From NCBI GenBank assembly GCA_024681775.1, contig JAILAF010000072.1, positions 1-40,436 of the forward strand: 40,436 bases of DNA. The letters are read 5' to 3'. The DNA comes from Lachnospiraceae bacterium. GTDB lineage: Bacteria; Bacillota; Clostridia; Lachnospirales; Lachnospiraceae. The notes under the pieces are model-generated. The model searched no databases and had not been told where the DNA came from. It saw nothing but the letters and a program-made list of their open reading frames with translations. This document shows, in pieces, positions 8,266-17,239 of this stretch (position 1 is the first letter of the stretch; each line of letters starts with the position of its first letter). The translations under genes and the position numbers were made by a program.

Positions 8266-8294
8266 AATATAATCCATGCAAAGATAATTGTCAA
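8266..8294 (-). promoter_or_regulatory. near-consensus promoter for the ATPase operon
   Basis: On the minus strand TTGACA (plus positions 8289-8294) and TATATT (8266-8271) are separated by exactly 17 bases. Transcription would start near 8259, about 55 bases before the ATPase start. The -35 is perfect and the -10 has five of six consensus bases, so the operon may be expressed without an activator. I see no clear operator palindrome over it. Confidence 0.8.
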
Positions 8295-8578
8295 CGATGA
8301 AAATGAAAATCTGCAGAAAAAATGCAATAATTCAATTTCACAAGCAAAAAAGCAACAACATAGGACATGAAAATATAGGTATAAAGATGGAAATCTTCCG
8401 TGTGAATTAGCTGTCAAAGAGTTCCTCAATAATTCCCCTTATATAAGCTATAATTGTGAGCGGATGGGTTTGTCTTTGTGTTTCGTAAGTTGTAGTATAT
8501 GTAATAAGGCATCTGAGGGACGATGTCTCGGTTAACATAGGGAATTGTGACAGTATGGAAGTGTGAGAGGAACAGAAG
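8295..8578. other. AT-rich divergent intergenic region
   Basis: This gene-free stretch separates the minus-strand ATPase operon from the plus-strand DUF5680 gene. It holds a plus-strand TATAAT at 8449-8454 with no good -35, and a weaker TTGTCT/TAGTAT pair about 17 bases apart near 8470-8500. Either could drive the rightward genes. No hairpin or repeat stands out. It also marks the change from AT-rich DNA on the left to GC-richer DNA on the right, so it may be an element boundary. Confidence 0.4.
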
Positions 8579-9019
8579 ATGGACAAGCAAATTGTCGAGT
8601 TCTTGATCAGAGCAAAGCGTGCCACCTATGCAGGTAAAGGCGCGGAGACCGCATCCTCCCGTGAGAAGTCCCATGATCTGATCTACCGGGATGGCGACTA
8701 CATGTATTACGACACCTACCTGGGAACGGGGAAGTTTGCCGGGGAAGAAGCCCTGTGGATCCGTGGGATTCCCTATTGGAGTATGAATTATGTGGGCAGA
8801 GTCACCGGTGAAAACTTCAGCGGGGATTTTCTGAAGGAAGCGCTGCTTCTGGTCCCGGAAGACAAGCCCTTTCGTGGTCCGGAGAGATATGCAAACGGGG
8901 ACTATGAGTACCGGTGTGAGATCCGGGGGGATGCTGAGTGGTTCCAGGGTAGGGAGATCATAACGTATAAAGGAACCGAGATCTACGAATGTGTTTTCCA
9001 TGGCGGATTGGTAGAGTAG
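8579..9019 (+). CDS. DUF5680 domain protein
   Basis: The 146-residue product matches the DUF5680 pattern over its whole length: FLIRAKRATYAGKGA near the N-terminus, then SHDLIYRDGDYMYYDTYLG, FAGEEALW, WSMNYVGRV, FSGDFLKEALLLVP and a final ECVFHGG. The family is common in Firmicutes, is cytosolic and has no known activity; it sometimes follows an XRE domain, which is absent here. AGAGGA precedes ATG 8579. The NERD gene follows after 16 bases. Confidence 0.85.
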   Translation: MDKQIVEFLIRAKRATYAGKGAETASSREKSHDLIYRDGDYMYYDTYLGTGKFAGEEALWIRGIPYWSMNYVGRVTGENFSGDFLKEALLLVPEDKPFRGPERYANGDYEYRCEIRGDAEWFQGREIITYKGTEIYECVFHGGLVE

Positions 9020-9035
9020 ATTTGGAGATAACAAC

Positions 9036-9971
9036 ATGGGTATTTTTTCAAAACCGGAAGTCATTATCCTGAAGGAGTCGAACGAAGCAAAGGAGTACCT
9101 TGCGAAGCTGCAGGAGCTGCTTCCCAGGGCATCCGGAGAGGTTGCTTCGAAGATTGAGAGGGAGATTGCCGTTGTCAATGCCGGTATTTATGGGGAAGAG
9201 AACATCCTTTTCGAACTGAAAAACAGTGGGATGGATCTTGTGGTTTTGCATGATCTGTATCTGAAGACGGAATCCGGTCTGACAGCGCAGATTGATTATC
9301 TGGTTTTGACTCCCAAGTTTTACTATGTGATCGAATGCAAAAACCTGGTGGGGAATATCGAGATCAACAATAACGGAGACTTCATCCGCACGTTTCAATA
9401 TGGCAGCAGAAAGCATAAGGAGGGCATCTATTCCCCCATTACACAGAATGAGCGGCATCTGAATGTCCTGAAGGAAGCACGGCTGGATGGGAAGAATATC
9501 CTCATGAAAGTGCTGGTAAACGCTACCTTTGGTTCCGTCTATAAAGGCATTGTGGTTCTGGCCAATCCAAAGACTGTGGTAAATGACCGGTTTGCAAAGA
9601 AAGAGGTCAAGGAAAAGGTCATACGTGCAGACCAGCTGATCAGTTATATCCGGGAGACGAACCAGTCATACAAGGGACCTGTGATGTCGCTGAAAGACCT
9701 TCTGGAGATCGGAGAAAGCTACTTAAATCTGGATCACCCGGACAGACCGGATTATCTGGAGAAATATGAGGACCTTGTTCGTGAGACGGAAGTGACTGCA
9801 CCTTCTGCTGCGGTTTCCCCGTCCGAAGATGCAGATGCAGTGATGACCTGTCCCAGATGTGGGAGTCCGCTGGTGATGCGGACGGCGAAAAAGGGCGACA
9901 ATGCAGGGAATCAGTTTTACGGATGCAGTGCTTTTCCGAAATGCCGGTATGTGAAAAACATGGAGAAATAG
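9036..9971 (+). CDS. NERD nuclease-related protein with C-terminal zinc ribbon
   Basis: Residues about 45-160 show the nuclease-related domain (NERD), including ENILFELKN, the catalytic-like strand AQIDYLVLTPKFYYVIECKN (Asp, then Glu-x-Lys) and a following NNNGDFIR. The last ~45 residues are a topoisomerase I-type zinc ribbon: CPRCGSPLVMRT, then YGCSAFPKCRY. NERD belongs to the PD-(D/E)XK-like nucleases and is often joined to DNA-binding modules. Activity on DNA is likely but unproven. Length (311 aa) is normal for the fusion. A GGAGA site precedes ATG 9036. Confidence 0.85.
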   Translation: MGIFSKPEVIILKESNEAKEYLAKLQELLPRASGEVASKIEREIAVVNAGIYGEENILFELKNSGMDLVVLHDLYLKTESGLTAQIDYLVLTPKFYYVIECKNLVGNIEINNNGDFIRTFQYGSRKHKEGIYSPITQNERHLNVLKEARLDGKNILMKVLVNATFGSVYKGIVVLANPKTVVNDRFAKKEVKEKVIRADQLISYIRETNQSYKGPVMSLKDLLEIGESYLNLDHPDRPDYLEKYEDLVRETEVTAPSAAVSPSEDADAVMTCPRCGSPLVMRTAKKGDNAGNQFYGCSAFPKCRYVKNMEK

Positions 9972-9984
9972 CAGTTGGAATGAT

Positions 9985-10013
9985 TTGTTCAGCCTTTCAA
10001 AAAGAGTGAACAA
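9985..10013. promoter_or_regulatory. 29-bp inverted repeat after the NERD gene
   Basis: TTGTTCA (9985-9991) and TGAACAA (10007-10013) are perfect inverted arms, with a weaker inner CTTT/AAAG pairing. It lies between the NERD gene and the DUF4238 gene. There is no T run, so an operator or an RNA hairpin is as likely as a terminator. Confidence 0.35.
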
Positions 10014-10069
10014 TCAGATTAGAAAATCGGAAGAACAAAGCAGGGCGTATGGTGAAGTAGCATATTGCG

Positions 10070-11149
10070 ATGGTAAATAGTCATTATGTTCCGCAGTTCA
10101 TCCTACGGAACTTCTATGCGGATGACAAAATCACATACTGTGATCTGGAACAGAAAACGATCCAGGCACGAAACGCAAGAACCGTTTTCTCAGAAAAGGG
10201 GTATTATCCGGAAGGGATCGAGCGTGATCTGTGCGAGAAAACAGAGCATCAGTTTGCGAATCTTTTCCATAACAAAATCGAAAATGCGAGAAGCAGTCTG
10301 TCGTTCACGGCAGAGGAGCTCTTTACCATCAAGAAATTCCTGATTGCATCGGCGGTTCGGTACAAAGCCGAGCTGTCCGTGGAAGAAAAAGCCGGGATTG
10401 AGGCGTTGGGGCCGGAATTTGAGATCGACTATGAGATGTGTCTGAATGACATCCTTGCATGCGAGGATATGCAGGATGTCATCAGCGTTGTGAAAAAAGC
10501 GGAAAGGTTTCTTTTGAATGATACTCCCGAACCGGAAACAGATGCCCCGGAGATGCCAAACATTTGGTTGTGGACAGAGATCAAAGATCTGATAGGCGCC
10601 TATCTGATTTTCGCTCGGCCGAAATGCGATGAAAGATTCATAATGCCCGACGTTGGTCGCGGAGTCTATCAGGGACCGTTCGCAATACGGAAGATGAACG
10701 CTACTGTTGCTACATTGCAGCAAGTCCCTGATCCGTCATTGGCACAGCTTATGACCATGTTATCACCGAGAGATTACTCTGTTTACCCGCTGTCGAAGGA
10801 TCTGGCGATCATATCGATGTCCGCATTTTACCAGATATTTACGAAAAGTGAGCTTCATGTTCGAGTAATGATGCCGGATGAATACCCGACTCTGTCCTCG
10901 GTACTGGGGTTTGGCGACAGTGACACGATCCTGCCACCCAGAGTGAAAGGAAATGGGAGAGACCGCGAATATAAATATGAGATCGTGCGATTGGATTCAG
11001 GAGATATTTGCCATCTCAACAGTCTTATGATAACTCAGGCAAGCAGATATATTGCCTGTGCGGATCTGAAAGGCATTCAAAGAAGTATCAGGTCGGCAGT
11101 GCAGTATACAAATCGTGACCTTTCATTTATGAGATTGAATCTGACGTGA
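10070..11149 (+). CDS. DUF4238 domain protein
   Basis: The 359-residue protein begins with the family hallmark HYVPQFILRNF, followed by an acidic CDLEQKTIQ strand and YYPEGIERDLCEKTEHQFANLF, all typical of DUF4238. The family is widespread, found in accessory islands, and its function is unknown. The start ATG 10070 has only a weak binding site (GGTGAAG), which suggests low translation. There are no membrane segments or signal peptide. The C-terminal 120 residues are less conserved in pattern. Confidence 0.8.
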   Translation: MVNSHYVPQFILRNFYADDKITYCDLEQKTIQARNARTVFSEKGYYPEGIERDLCEKTEHQFANLFHNKIENARSSLSFTAEELFTIKKFLIASAVRYKAELSVEEKAGIEALGPEFEIDYEMCLNDILACEDMQDVISVVKKAERFLLNDTPEPETDAPEMPNIWLWTEIKDLIGAYLIFARPKCDERFIMPDVGRGVYQGPFAIRKMNATVATLQQVPDPSLAQLMTMLSPRDYSVYPLSKDLAIISMSAFYQIFTKSELHVRVMMPDEYPTLSSVLGFGDSDTILPPRVKGNGRDREYKYEIVRLDSGDICHLNSLMITQASRYIACADLKGIQRSIRSAVQYTNRDLSFMRLNLT

Positions 11150-11209
11150 GTTCGTGAAAGTTTAGGGCATGGTGTTCTGAAACGCTTATGGCGAAGGAGG
11201 GAACGAACG

Positions 11210-11494
11210 ATGCAATTTCTGATCAGAGCCTACGACGGCGAAGGAAAACTGGACAGGCGCATGGAAGTGCGCCCGCGTCATCTGGAGGGGATGCAGAAGC
11301 TGAGCGATCACATCATCAGCGCCGGCGGGTTGCTGGATGAGGAGGGCCGGATGAAGGGCTCTGCCCTTATCATGGACTTTGAGAGCAGGGAGGCGCTGGA
11401 TGCATATCTGGCCGGAGAACCTTATGTGCTGGAGAAGGTCTGGGAGCGCATCGAAGTAGAGCCCATGAATGTGGTGATCGCCAACGGTCGTTAG
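11210..11494 (+). CDS. YciI-family protein
   Basis: AAGGAGGG precedes ATG 11210. The 94-residue product has the YciI layout: an N-terminal strand, RPRHLEGM with the conserved His near residue 24, GGLLDEEGRMKGSALIMDF, then a helix with ALDAYLAGEPYV and a final strand. The fold is a dimeric ferredoxin-like barrel; some relatives bind small molecules or act as dehydrochlorinase-like enzymes, most are unassigned. It sits 30 bases before the nuclease-helicase gene and is probably co-transcribed with it. Confidence 0.85.
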   Translation: MQFLIRAYDGEGKLDRRMEVRPRHLEGMQKLSDHIISAGGLLDEEGRMKGSALIMDFESREALDAYLAGEPYVLEKVWERIEVEPMNVVIANGR

Positions 11495-11524
11495 ATAAAA
11501 TGACGGGAGCATAAGGAGGGTCCG

Positions 11525-14500
11525 ATGAAACTGACGCTGAAACTAAAGCCGTCCATGCTGGGCCAGTATTACGAGAAGCACTGTGATAAATTCCTGATCT
11601 ACAATTCCGTGAGTAGCCGGGATTACCGTCAGCTGGGATGGGTCGCGGCATCCGCATACGAGCAGACCGCATCCGCCCTGGCGGGAGAAGAGTGGGAGCA
11701 GATCCTGCTTCAGAGGCTAAAGGAAGATGATTCCTGCGAGGTCATCGACCTGAAGGAATCGGACCGGGTTTCCCTTGCAGGGACCGTGGCGGCACTGAAG
11801 CGCCTGTCCTCCACATCGAAACCGGTCTATCTCTATCAGGCGTGCCTGAGCGTCACCCCCTCATTTGCATCGAAATATCTGGCTGGGGTTTCGGACCTGG
11901 ATATGACGGCGGTCTTAAGTGACAGGATGTATCCGGACTTTCTCCTGGCAGAGTTCATTCACTCCGAGGGGCGGTATCGCATCACCGTCATCGATGCGAA
12001 AAATGCCAGTTTCCTGAAGGTGGGCGCCGAGATCCAGATCGCACTCTATGGGAAGCTCCTGAAGTGTATCTTAGAGGACGAGGGGATCACGAACTGTTAT
12101 GTGAATGAAACCGAGGGCATCGTCTGGAACCGGGAGAAGATCACGGACAATCGTCTGGAGCATGTGTTTCAGCTGCGGGATGCATCCGCGGAGGTGGAGG
12201 AGTTCTTTTCCGCGAAGCTGGTGGAGCTGTGCCGCCTGGGGACGGAGTGCAGGACCGGTTCTCAGCTTCAGCGCAGGCTGGACTACCGCATTTCTCAAAA
12301 GTGTGAATACTGTGACAACTTCGAAACCTGCAAGAACTACTGTATCGATGAGGGAAACGTGCGTCTCATGCCCTATATGAGCGGGGAGGCCCAGAATCGC
12401 CTGCGGGAGCTGATGGAAAGCGGCGCTTTGGCGGATGATACCCTCGCCTCCGTGAAGGCCCTATTGGAGCAGGATCCGGACACGCTGACGGACGAATGTC
12501 ACTTCTGGAAGACTGTAAAGAACAACTTTGAGGCCTATGAGCAGGCTCTGCTTTGCTATTACGACGGGAGAAAGGATCGTTTTCCCAAGAACGGCACCTC
12601 CGTCTCTTTTCCCATATCTCAGAATTTCGCACTCCTTCTGACCGCCCAGCAGGACGCAAATTCCGGACGAAACTATGCCTACGCCTGGCTGTTAAAGCCG
12701 GGGAAAGGGCTGGATATCTGGGATCAGGGACTGAGCGAGAGCGGATATGTGCCGATCTTTGAAGGGAAGGATGAAGCCCCCGGAAAGGGTACCTATTATG
12801 ACTCCGTCGTGGCTGCGGAGTGCACCCCGGAGGAGTTTGACCGAGTGGACCGCTGCTTTGTGGAGGGGATCTATGAGCTTTTCCGCAGGATCGATGCCTA
12901 CCCGGATGTCTCAAAGCATGGGCTGCAGTGCTTCGTGATGGATGACTACGAGAGTTACAACATCGAAAGTGCGCTCTATCATATGCTGGAGTACCTGGAT
13001 CCCGTGCAGGATCAGGACCTGCTGGACAAGGTGATGACCCTGCTGTTCTGGCTGCAGGGGGAGCGCCTGGTGACAGATGCGGACCTGCAGCCGGAAGAGT
13101 GTGTGGATACGCCGGTCACCGTTCTGACCACGGAGATTTCCAGGCTGTATGTGCTGCCCGAGGCGGTGGCATACGGATTTCGGGAGACGGCCTCCATCTT
13201 TTCCCCGGAATATAATTTCGATACCGATCAGCTGGATTTCTTCGGTCCCCTGAGCAATGTCTTAGAGGGGATCCACATCATCCATGCATGGAACGAGACG
13301 AATGAGGCGAAGAAGAAGATCAAGACGGAGCTCATCGCCTCCCACCTGCGTAAGCGCCTCTTCGTGGAGTCTGCCGTCATTGCCGCCATCCAGAATGACA
13401 ATCGCAGCGGTGTGATCCACCTGGGAACCTGGCCCATGCGCTACCGCATGCAGCAGCCCAGGTATCCGGAGTACCCCGAGATCGCCAGGCTGGACTTTGA
13501 GAACCGCTTCGAGCAGCTCCTGACCTATCATCAGATCCTTCAGTCCCGGGCCGGAGGCGTGCAGGAGGCCATCGACAAAGGCGCCATCCTGTGGCTGGAA
13601 TATACCGGAAGCGGGAATTCGTACCGGATCCTGAATCACGAAGAGTACATCGGACGGGAGTGGTTTGCGGCATGGCTTTGTGAAGATACACCGGAAAACA
13701 GGCTGCAGGTGATGCTGCTGCGGGATACCAGGTTTACGGGGAATCAAAAGCTCCGTTTCAGTAAGAGCTTCGCGGTTATGGGTACGGATACCGTCTTTTA
13801 CCCCACGGGCAATGATCAGGAGTACGATTTCTCCGATGACGGGAGCAAGGCCACGGTGGAGTTTGTCCCCAGGGATGTGACCTTCCGCCCTGTCCGTGGC
13901 AGGCGCTATCTCTTTTTCGATGTATACCTCGATCTGAACAGTCCGAAGACGGCAGAGGGGATCGAGTATCTGGTGGGCCGCCGGGAATTGCTGGATCCGA
14001 AGGCGGTTGCGGGGGATACGGGCCTGGTCTTTGACGACGCCATGGAGGAGATCTGCAGCAGGTTTTGGTCCCCGGATCGGATGACCTTCAGTTTTTCGCA
14101 AAAGAAGGCATTCATCCACCTCCTGCAGCGCAGGCTGACGGTGCTGGTTGGGCCCCCCGCCTCCGGAAAGACGGATTTCATCGCCCGGGCGCTGATCACG
14201 CTGTGCTGCTATTATCAGACGCAGGAAGGACGCAAGCTGAAGGTGATGGTGTCCGCAAACTCCCATTCCGCCATCGAAAACGTGCTCCTGAAGCTGGATA
14301 AGATGCTGAAAAAAAGTGACCCCTGCGGGATCCGGGTCTGTAAGACAGAAAAGTTCGATGATGAGGATGCTTTCCGGGGGACGAATGTCACCCTGTGGGA
14401 AAGATTTTCCGCCGCCGGGCATCTCTCGGAGGATGAGATCCAGATCGTGGGCATGACCAGCTGGTCCGCATACAACGAGTTTTATAGAGGTCAGGAGGGG

Positions 14501-15553
14501 CCCTCCCAGACCTTCGACCTCATCGTCATGGATGAAGCGTCTCAGGTACGGGCCATGGATGCCTTTCTGGATTTAGAGTGCAGTGACCACCGCACCAGAT
14601 TTCTGCTGGTGGGGGACGACGATCAGCTCCCGCCCATCATCGGCGGCAAGTACCGGGAGACGGAAGGGGAAAAGTTCATCCACGGGTCGATCTTTCGGAT
14701 GTACCTCACGGGGCTGGGGGAGAACCATCCCGATATCGTCAGGCTCTCCGACAACTTCCGCATGAACGGGATCCTGTGCAGGTACCCTTCCATTGCCCTC
14801 TATGGACCCGAGTATCGTGCATACAACGATGCCATCCGGGACCAGCGGATCAGTCTGCGTGAAAGGTCCGGGGATGCCCTCATGGCCTCCCTCCTGGACG
14901 AGGAATATCCCCTGGTCTTCTGTGAACTCTCCGGCATCTCCCGGGAGCAGAACGCCGCAGAGGTGGAGCTGGTCACCCGTCTCGTTCATGAACTTTGGAA
15001 CCTGCAGACGAACGGTCCCGGAGGCGCACTGGCACGGGATGCGGGGAACTTCTGGCGGGATGTGACCTTAGAGGACGGCACCTTCTTAGAGGGGGCCTGC
15101 GGGATCATCACCCCCCACCATGAGCACATCAACCGCTTAAAGACCAGCATCTCCGCGGACCTGGGGTTGGAGCGCCGGGAGATCTTCATCGGTACCGTGG
15201 ACAAGCTCCAGGGCAAGGAGCGAAAGACCGTCATCGTCAGCTACGGCGTCTCCGACAGTGAGAAGATCATGGGGGAGAGCGAGTTTATCTTCAGCAGCAA
15301 CCGTTTCAATGTCTCCATCACCCGGGGCAAAGCGAAGACCATCATTTTCCTCTCCGATGTCATCGCGGAGCCGAACCTCTCCACCAACATCCTGACGGCC
15401 AACGATCCCGCCCTCAGGAAAGGTGTGGAGTTCATCCACGGCTTTTCCGCATACATGAAGGAGGCGCAGGCCGGCGAGGATCTGGTCACGGAGGAATACC
15501 CCTACGTCCTGGGTGAGGCCAACCTCAAAGTATGGAAGAAGAGATTGGGATAA
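11525..15553 (+). CDS. Dna2-like nuclease-helicase, 1342 aa
   Basis: AAGGAGGG precedes ATG 11525. The N-terminal third has a PD-(D/E)XK nuclease pattern: PDF (Asp138) and VIDAKNA (Asp157, Lys159), then a cysteine cluster Cys260, Cys263, Cys269, Cys273 that could hold an iron-sulphur cluster or zinc as in Cas4/Dna2-like proteins. The middle is beta-rich and unassigned. The C-terminal part is an SF1 (UPF1/Dna2-like) helicase: Walker A GPPASGKT (876-883), DEAS (1003-1006), GDDDQLPP, then GTVDKLQGKE and NVSITRGK motifs. Expected action is ATP-driven unwinding with cleavage of DNA, possibly RNA. Such fusions occur in phage-defence loci. The macrodomain gene follows after 13 bases. Confidence 0.85.
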   Translation: MKLTLKLKPSMLGQYYEKHCDKFLIYNSVSSRDYRQLGWVAASAYEQTASALAGEEWEQILLQRLKEDDSCEVIDLKESDRVSLAGTVAALKRLSSTSKPVYLYQACLSVTPSFASKYLAGVSDLDMTAVLSDRMYPDFLLAEFIHSEGRYRITVIDAKNASFLKVGAEIQIALYGKLLKCILEDEGITNCYVNETEGIVWNREKITDNRLEHVFQLRDASAEVEEFFSAKLVELCRLGTECRTGSQLQRRLDYRISQKCEYCDNFETCKNYCIDEGNVRLMPYMSGEAQNRLRELMESGALADDTLASVKALLEQDPDTLTDECHFWKTVKNNFEAYEQALLCYYDGRKDRFPKNGTSVSFPISQNFALLLTAQQDANSGRNYAYAWLLKPGKGLDIWDQGLSESGYVPIFEGKDEAPGKGTYYDSVVAAECTPEEFDRVDRCFVEGIYELFRRIDAYPDVSKHGLQCFVMDDYESYNIESALYHMLEYLDPVQDQDLLDKVMTLLFWLQGERLVTDADLQPEECVDTPVTVLTTEISRLYVLPEAVAYGFRETASIFSPEYNFDTDQLDFFGPLSNVLEGIHIIHAWNETNEAKKKIKTELIASHLRKRLFVESAVIAAIQNDNRSGVIHLGTWPMRYRMQQPRYPEYPEIARLDFENRFEQLLTYHQILQSRAGGVQEAIDKGAILWLEYTGSGNSYRILNHEEYIGREWFAAWLCEDTPENRLQVMLLRDTRFTGNQKLRFSKSFAVMGTDTVFYPTGNDQEYDFSDDGSKATVEFVPRDVTFRPVRGRRYLFFDVYLDLNSPKTAEGIEYLVGRRELLDPKAVAGDTGLVFDDAMEEICSRFWSPDRMTFSFSQKKAFIHLLQRRLTVLVGPPASGKTDFIARALITLCCYYQTQEGRKLKVMVSANSHSAIENVLLKLDKMLKKSDPCGIRVCKTEKFDDEDAFRGTNVTLWERFSAAGHLSEDEIQIVGMTSWSAYNEFYRGQEGPSQTFDLIVMDEASQVRAMDAFLDLECSDHRTRFLLVGDDDQLPPIIGGKYRETEGEKFIHGSIFRMYLTGLGENHPDIVRLSDNFRMNGILCRYPSIALYGPEYRAYNDAIRDQRISLRERSGDALMASLLDEEYPLVFCELSGISREQNAAEVELVTRLVHELWNLQTNGPGGALARDAGNFWRDVTLEDGTFLEGACGIITPHHEHINRLKTSISADLGLERREIFIGTVDKLQGKERKTVIVSYGVSDSEKIMGESEFIFSSNRFNVSITRGKAKTIIFLSDVIAEPNLSTNILTANDPALRKGVEFIHGFSAYMKEAQAGEDLVTEEYPYVLGEANLKVWKKRLG

Positions 15554-15566
15554 AGGAGAGCGCGAT

Positions 15567-16571
15567 ATGCCCCTTCAGATTGTACGAAACGACATCACCA
15601 AAGTAAAAGCGGATGCCATCGTGAATAGCGCAAACCCGGATCCCATCTTCGGAGCGGGCGTGGATGGGGCCATCTACAGCGCAGCCGGGAAGGCGAAGCT
15701 CATGATGGAGCGAAAGAAGATTGGTCCCATCATGCCGGGGGAGGTGGCTGTCACTCCGGCCTTTGACCTCCAGGCGAAATACATCCTCCATACGGTGGGA
15801 CCTGCATGGCATGATGGGAACCATGGCGAGTATGAGATCCTCAGAAGTTGTTATGCAAAGTCTCTGGAAAAGGCACGGGAGCTAAAATGCAAAAGCATCG
15901 CTTTTCCCCTCATCGCCACCGGAGTGTATGGATTTCCGAAGGATGCGGCGCTGGAGATCGCGCTGTCCCAGATTCAGTCTTTCCTGCTGGCACATCCCAT
16001 GAGGGTCTTGCTGGTGGTCTTTGATCAGGCTGCTCTGCAACTCTCAAAGAACCTCACCGACAGTGTCCGTGAGTATGTCAGCGAACATTACGTGAACGAG
16101 GTCGAAAGGGGATATCGACAGAGGAATTACGATGCATACAGGCGCCGGACCGAGGCGGTTTTCCTGGAGGAGATGCAGGTGCCGAAACTCTCCTCCAAAG
16201 CGGGAATGGACTCCCTGCTATCAGGCGTGGAAAAGACCTTTCAGGAGAAACTCTTCGAGATCATCGATGCGCGGGGGCTGACGGGGCCGCAGGCATATGG
16301 AGACTATGTCTCCAGACAGGTATTTCACAAGCTGCAGACCAACATGGACTACCGTCCGGACAAATACACGACTCTTGCGATGTGCCTTGCACTGCATCTG
16401 TCTCTGGAGGAGACGCTGGATATGATGGGGAGGGCCGGATGGACCCTGAGCCCCAGCTCAAAGATGGATGTGATCGTGAAGGCCTGTATCGTGAATGGGG
16501 AGTATAACCGACACAAGATCGATATCCTGCTGAATGATTACGGACTCCCGGAGCTAAAGTGCATCAAGTGA
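15567..16571 (+). CDS. macrodomain protein with C-terminal helical domain
   Basis: ATG 15567 follows AAAGGAGAG. Residues 1-155 are a complete macrodomain: VRNDITKVKADAIVNSAN, FGAGVDGAI, YILHTVGPAW and IATGVYGFP line the ADP-ribose pocket. Macrodomains bind or hydrolyse ADP-ribose esters. Residues about 190-334 are helical, with the run TTLAMCLALHLSLEETLDMM and a later LSPSSKMDVIVKACI; this module is also seen fused to other enzymes in Firmicutes and is of unknown function. The gene is 13 bases after the nuclease-helicase gene and ends just before an intrinsic terminator, so it closes the operon. Confidence 0.9.
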   Translation: MPLQIVRNDITKVKADAIVNSANPDPIFGAGVDGAIYSAAGKAKLMMERKKIGPIMPGEVAVTPAFDLQAKYILHTVGPAWHDGNHGEYEILRSCYAKSLEKARELKCKSIAFPLIATGVYGFPKDAALEIALSQIQSFLLAHPMRVLLVVFDQAALQLSKNLTDSVREYVSEHYVNEVERGYRQRNYDAYRRRTEAVFLEEMQVPKLSSKAGMDSLLSGVEKTFQEKLFEIIDARGLTGPQAYGDYVSRQVFHKLQTNMDYRPDKYTTLAMCLALHLSLEETLDMMGRAGWTLSPSSKMDVIVKACIVNGEYNRHKIDILLNDYGLPELKCIK

Positions 16572-16591
16572 AGATTGAGATTTCGAAAATG

Positions 16592-16624
16592 TCAACGGCG
16601 CGTTTACCTGCCGTTGATTTTTTT
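16592..16624 (+). terminator. intrinsic terminator after the macrodomain gene
   Basis: TCAACGGC (16592-16599) pairs with GCCGTTGA (16610-16617) over a 10-base loop, followed by seven T residues (16618-16624). This is a textbook intrinsic terminator and ends the YciI, nuclease-helicase and macrodomain transcript. Confidence 0.85.
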
Positions 16625-16679
16625 CCTCTATACTGTGTTTAGAACGAAGGTTCAGAACACAGAGATAGGAGGGATCGAA

Positions 16680-17237
16680 ATGATGGACAAGAAAAAGAAC
16701 GTAGAGAACACGCACACCGCACAGGATCAGTACGAAGGAAATGCATTGCTTCGCGCAGCATACCTGCTCTTTTGGGAGGAAAAGGATCCGGACAGACGGG
16801 CGAAAGGGTTCCGGGTATTCCTGATGGAGCTGGCGAAGCGGATGAAGGAAGGCGGTGTGGGACCTGCCCCTTGCGTGGATGTGAATGGGAAACTCATTGA
16901 CGCACTGGACCTGGAAAATGTGCAGGTGGGACAGAAGGTGGTGCTGCAGGAGGATGTCTGGCTGAAGATGGATACCGTGACGGACGCAGATGGAAATCTA
17001 TGGCTGCCGCTGTTTTTCCATACGGAGGAGGTGAAGGCGGGTCAGACTTCTATCGTGACGATGCCGGTTCTCCTCAGGGACATCCTGCGGCTGGGCCGGG
17101 ACAGAGACGATGTGCAGGGGGTGGTGGTAAGCCCCTTTACGAAGCCCTTCACCCTGGGAAAGGAGCTGCTGACGCAGTTCCTGGATGATTATGACGAGTG
17201 TGTGATGGGCAGTGAGACAAGGAACAAGGAGGGATAG
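16680..17237 (+). CDS. SseB-family protein
   Basis: The upstream ATAGGAGGG fixes the start at ATG 16680; the longer frame from 16575 runs back into the terminator. The 185-residue product carries the SseB N-terminal-domain pattern: a helix with LLRAAYLLFWEE, then strands with PCVDVNGK, LWLPLFFHTEE and VQGVVVSPFTKPFTLGKELL. SseB domains are common in Firmicutes beside toxin-immunity and polymorphic-toxin genes; their role is not defined. It ends two bases before the ADP-ribosylglycohydrolase gene, so the two are translationally coupled. Confidence 0.8.
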   Translation: MMDKKKNVENTHTAQDQYEGNALLRAAYLLFWEEKDPDRRAKGFRVFLMELAKRMKEGGVGPAPCVDVNGKLIDALDLENVQVGQKVVLQEDVWLKMDTVTDADGNLWLPLFFHTEEVKAGQTSIVTMPVLLRDILRLGRDRDDVQGVVVSPFTKPFTLGKELLTQFLDDYDECVMGSETRNKEG

Positions 17238-17239
17238 AT

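Noticed and set aside
8452-8464. TTGTGAGCGG resembling half a lac operator
   Set aside because: There is no inverted half and no LacI-type gene nearby; a short chance match.
13262-14422. 386-codon minus-strand frame in the nuclease-helicase gene
   Set aside because: It is opposite to helicase sequence and shows no domain or start site.
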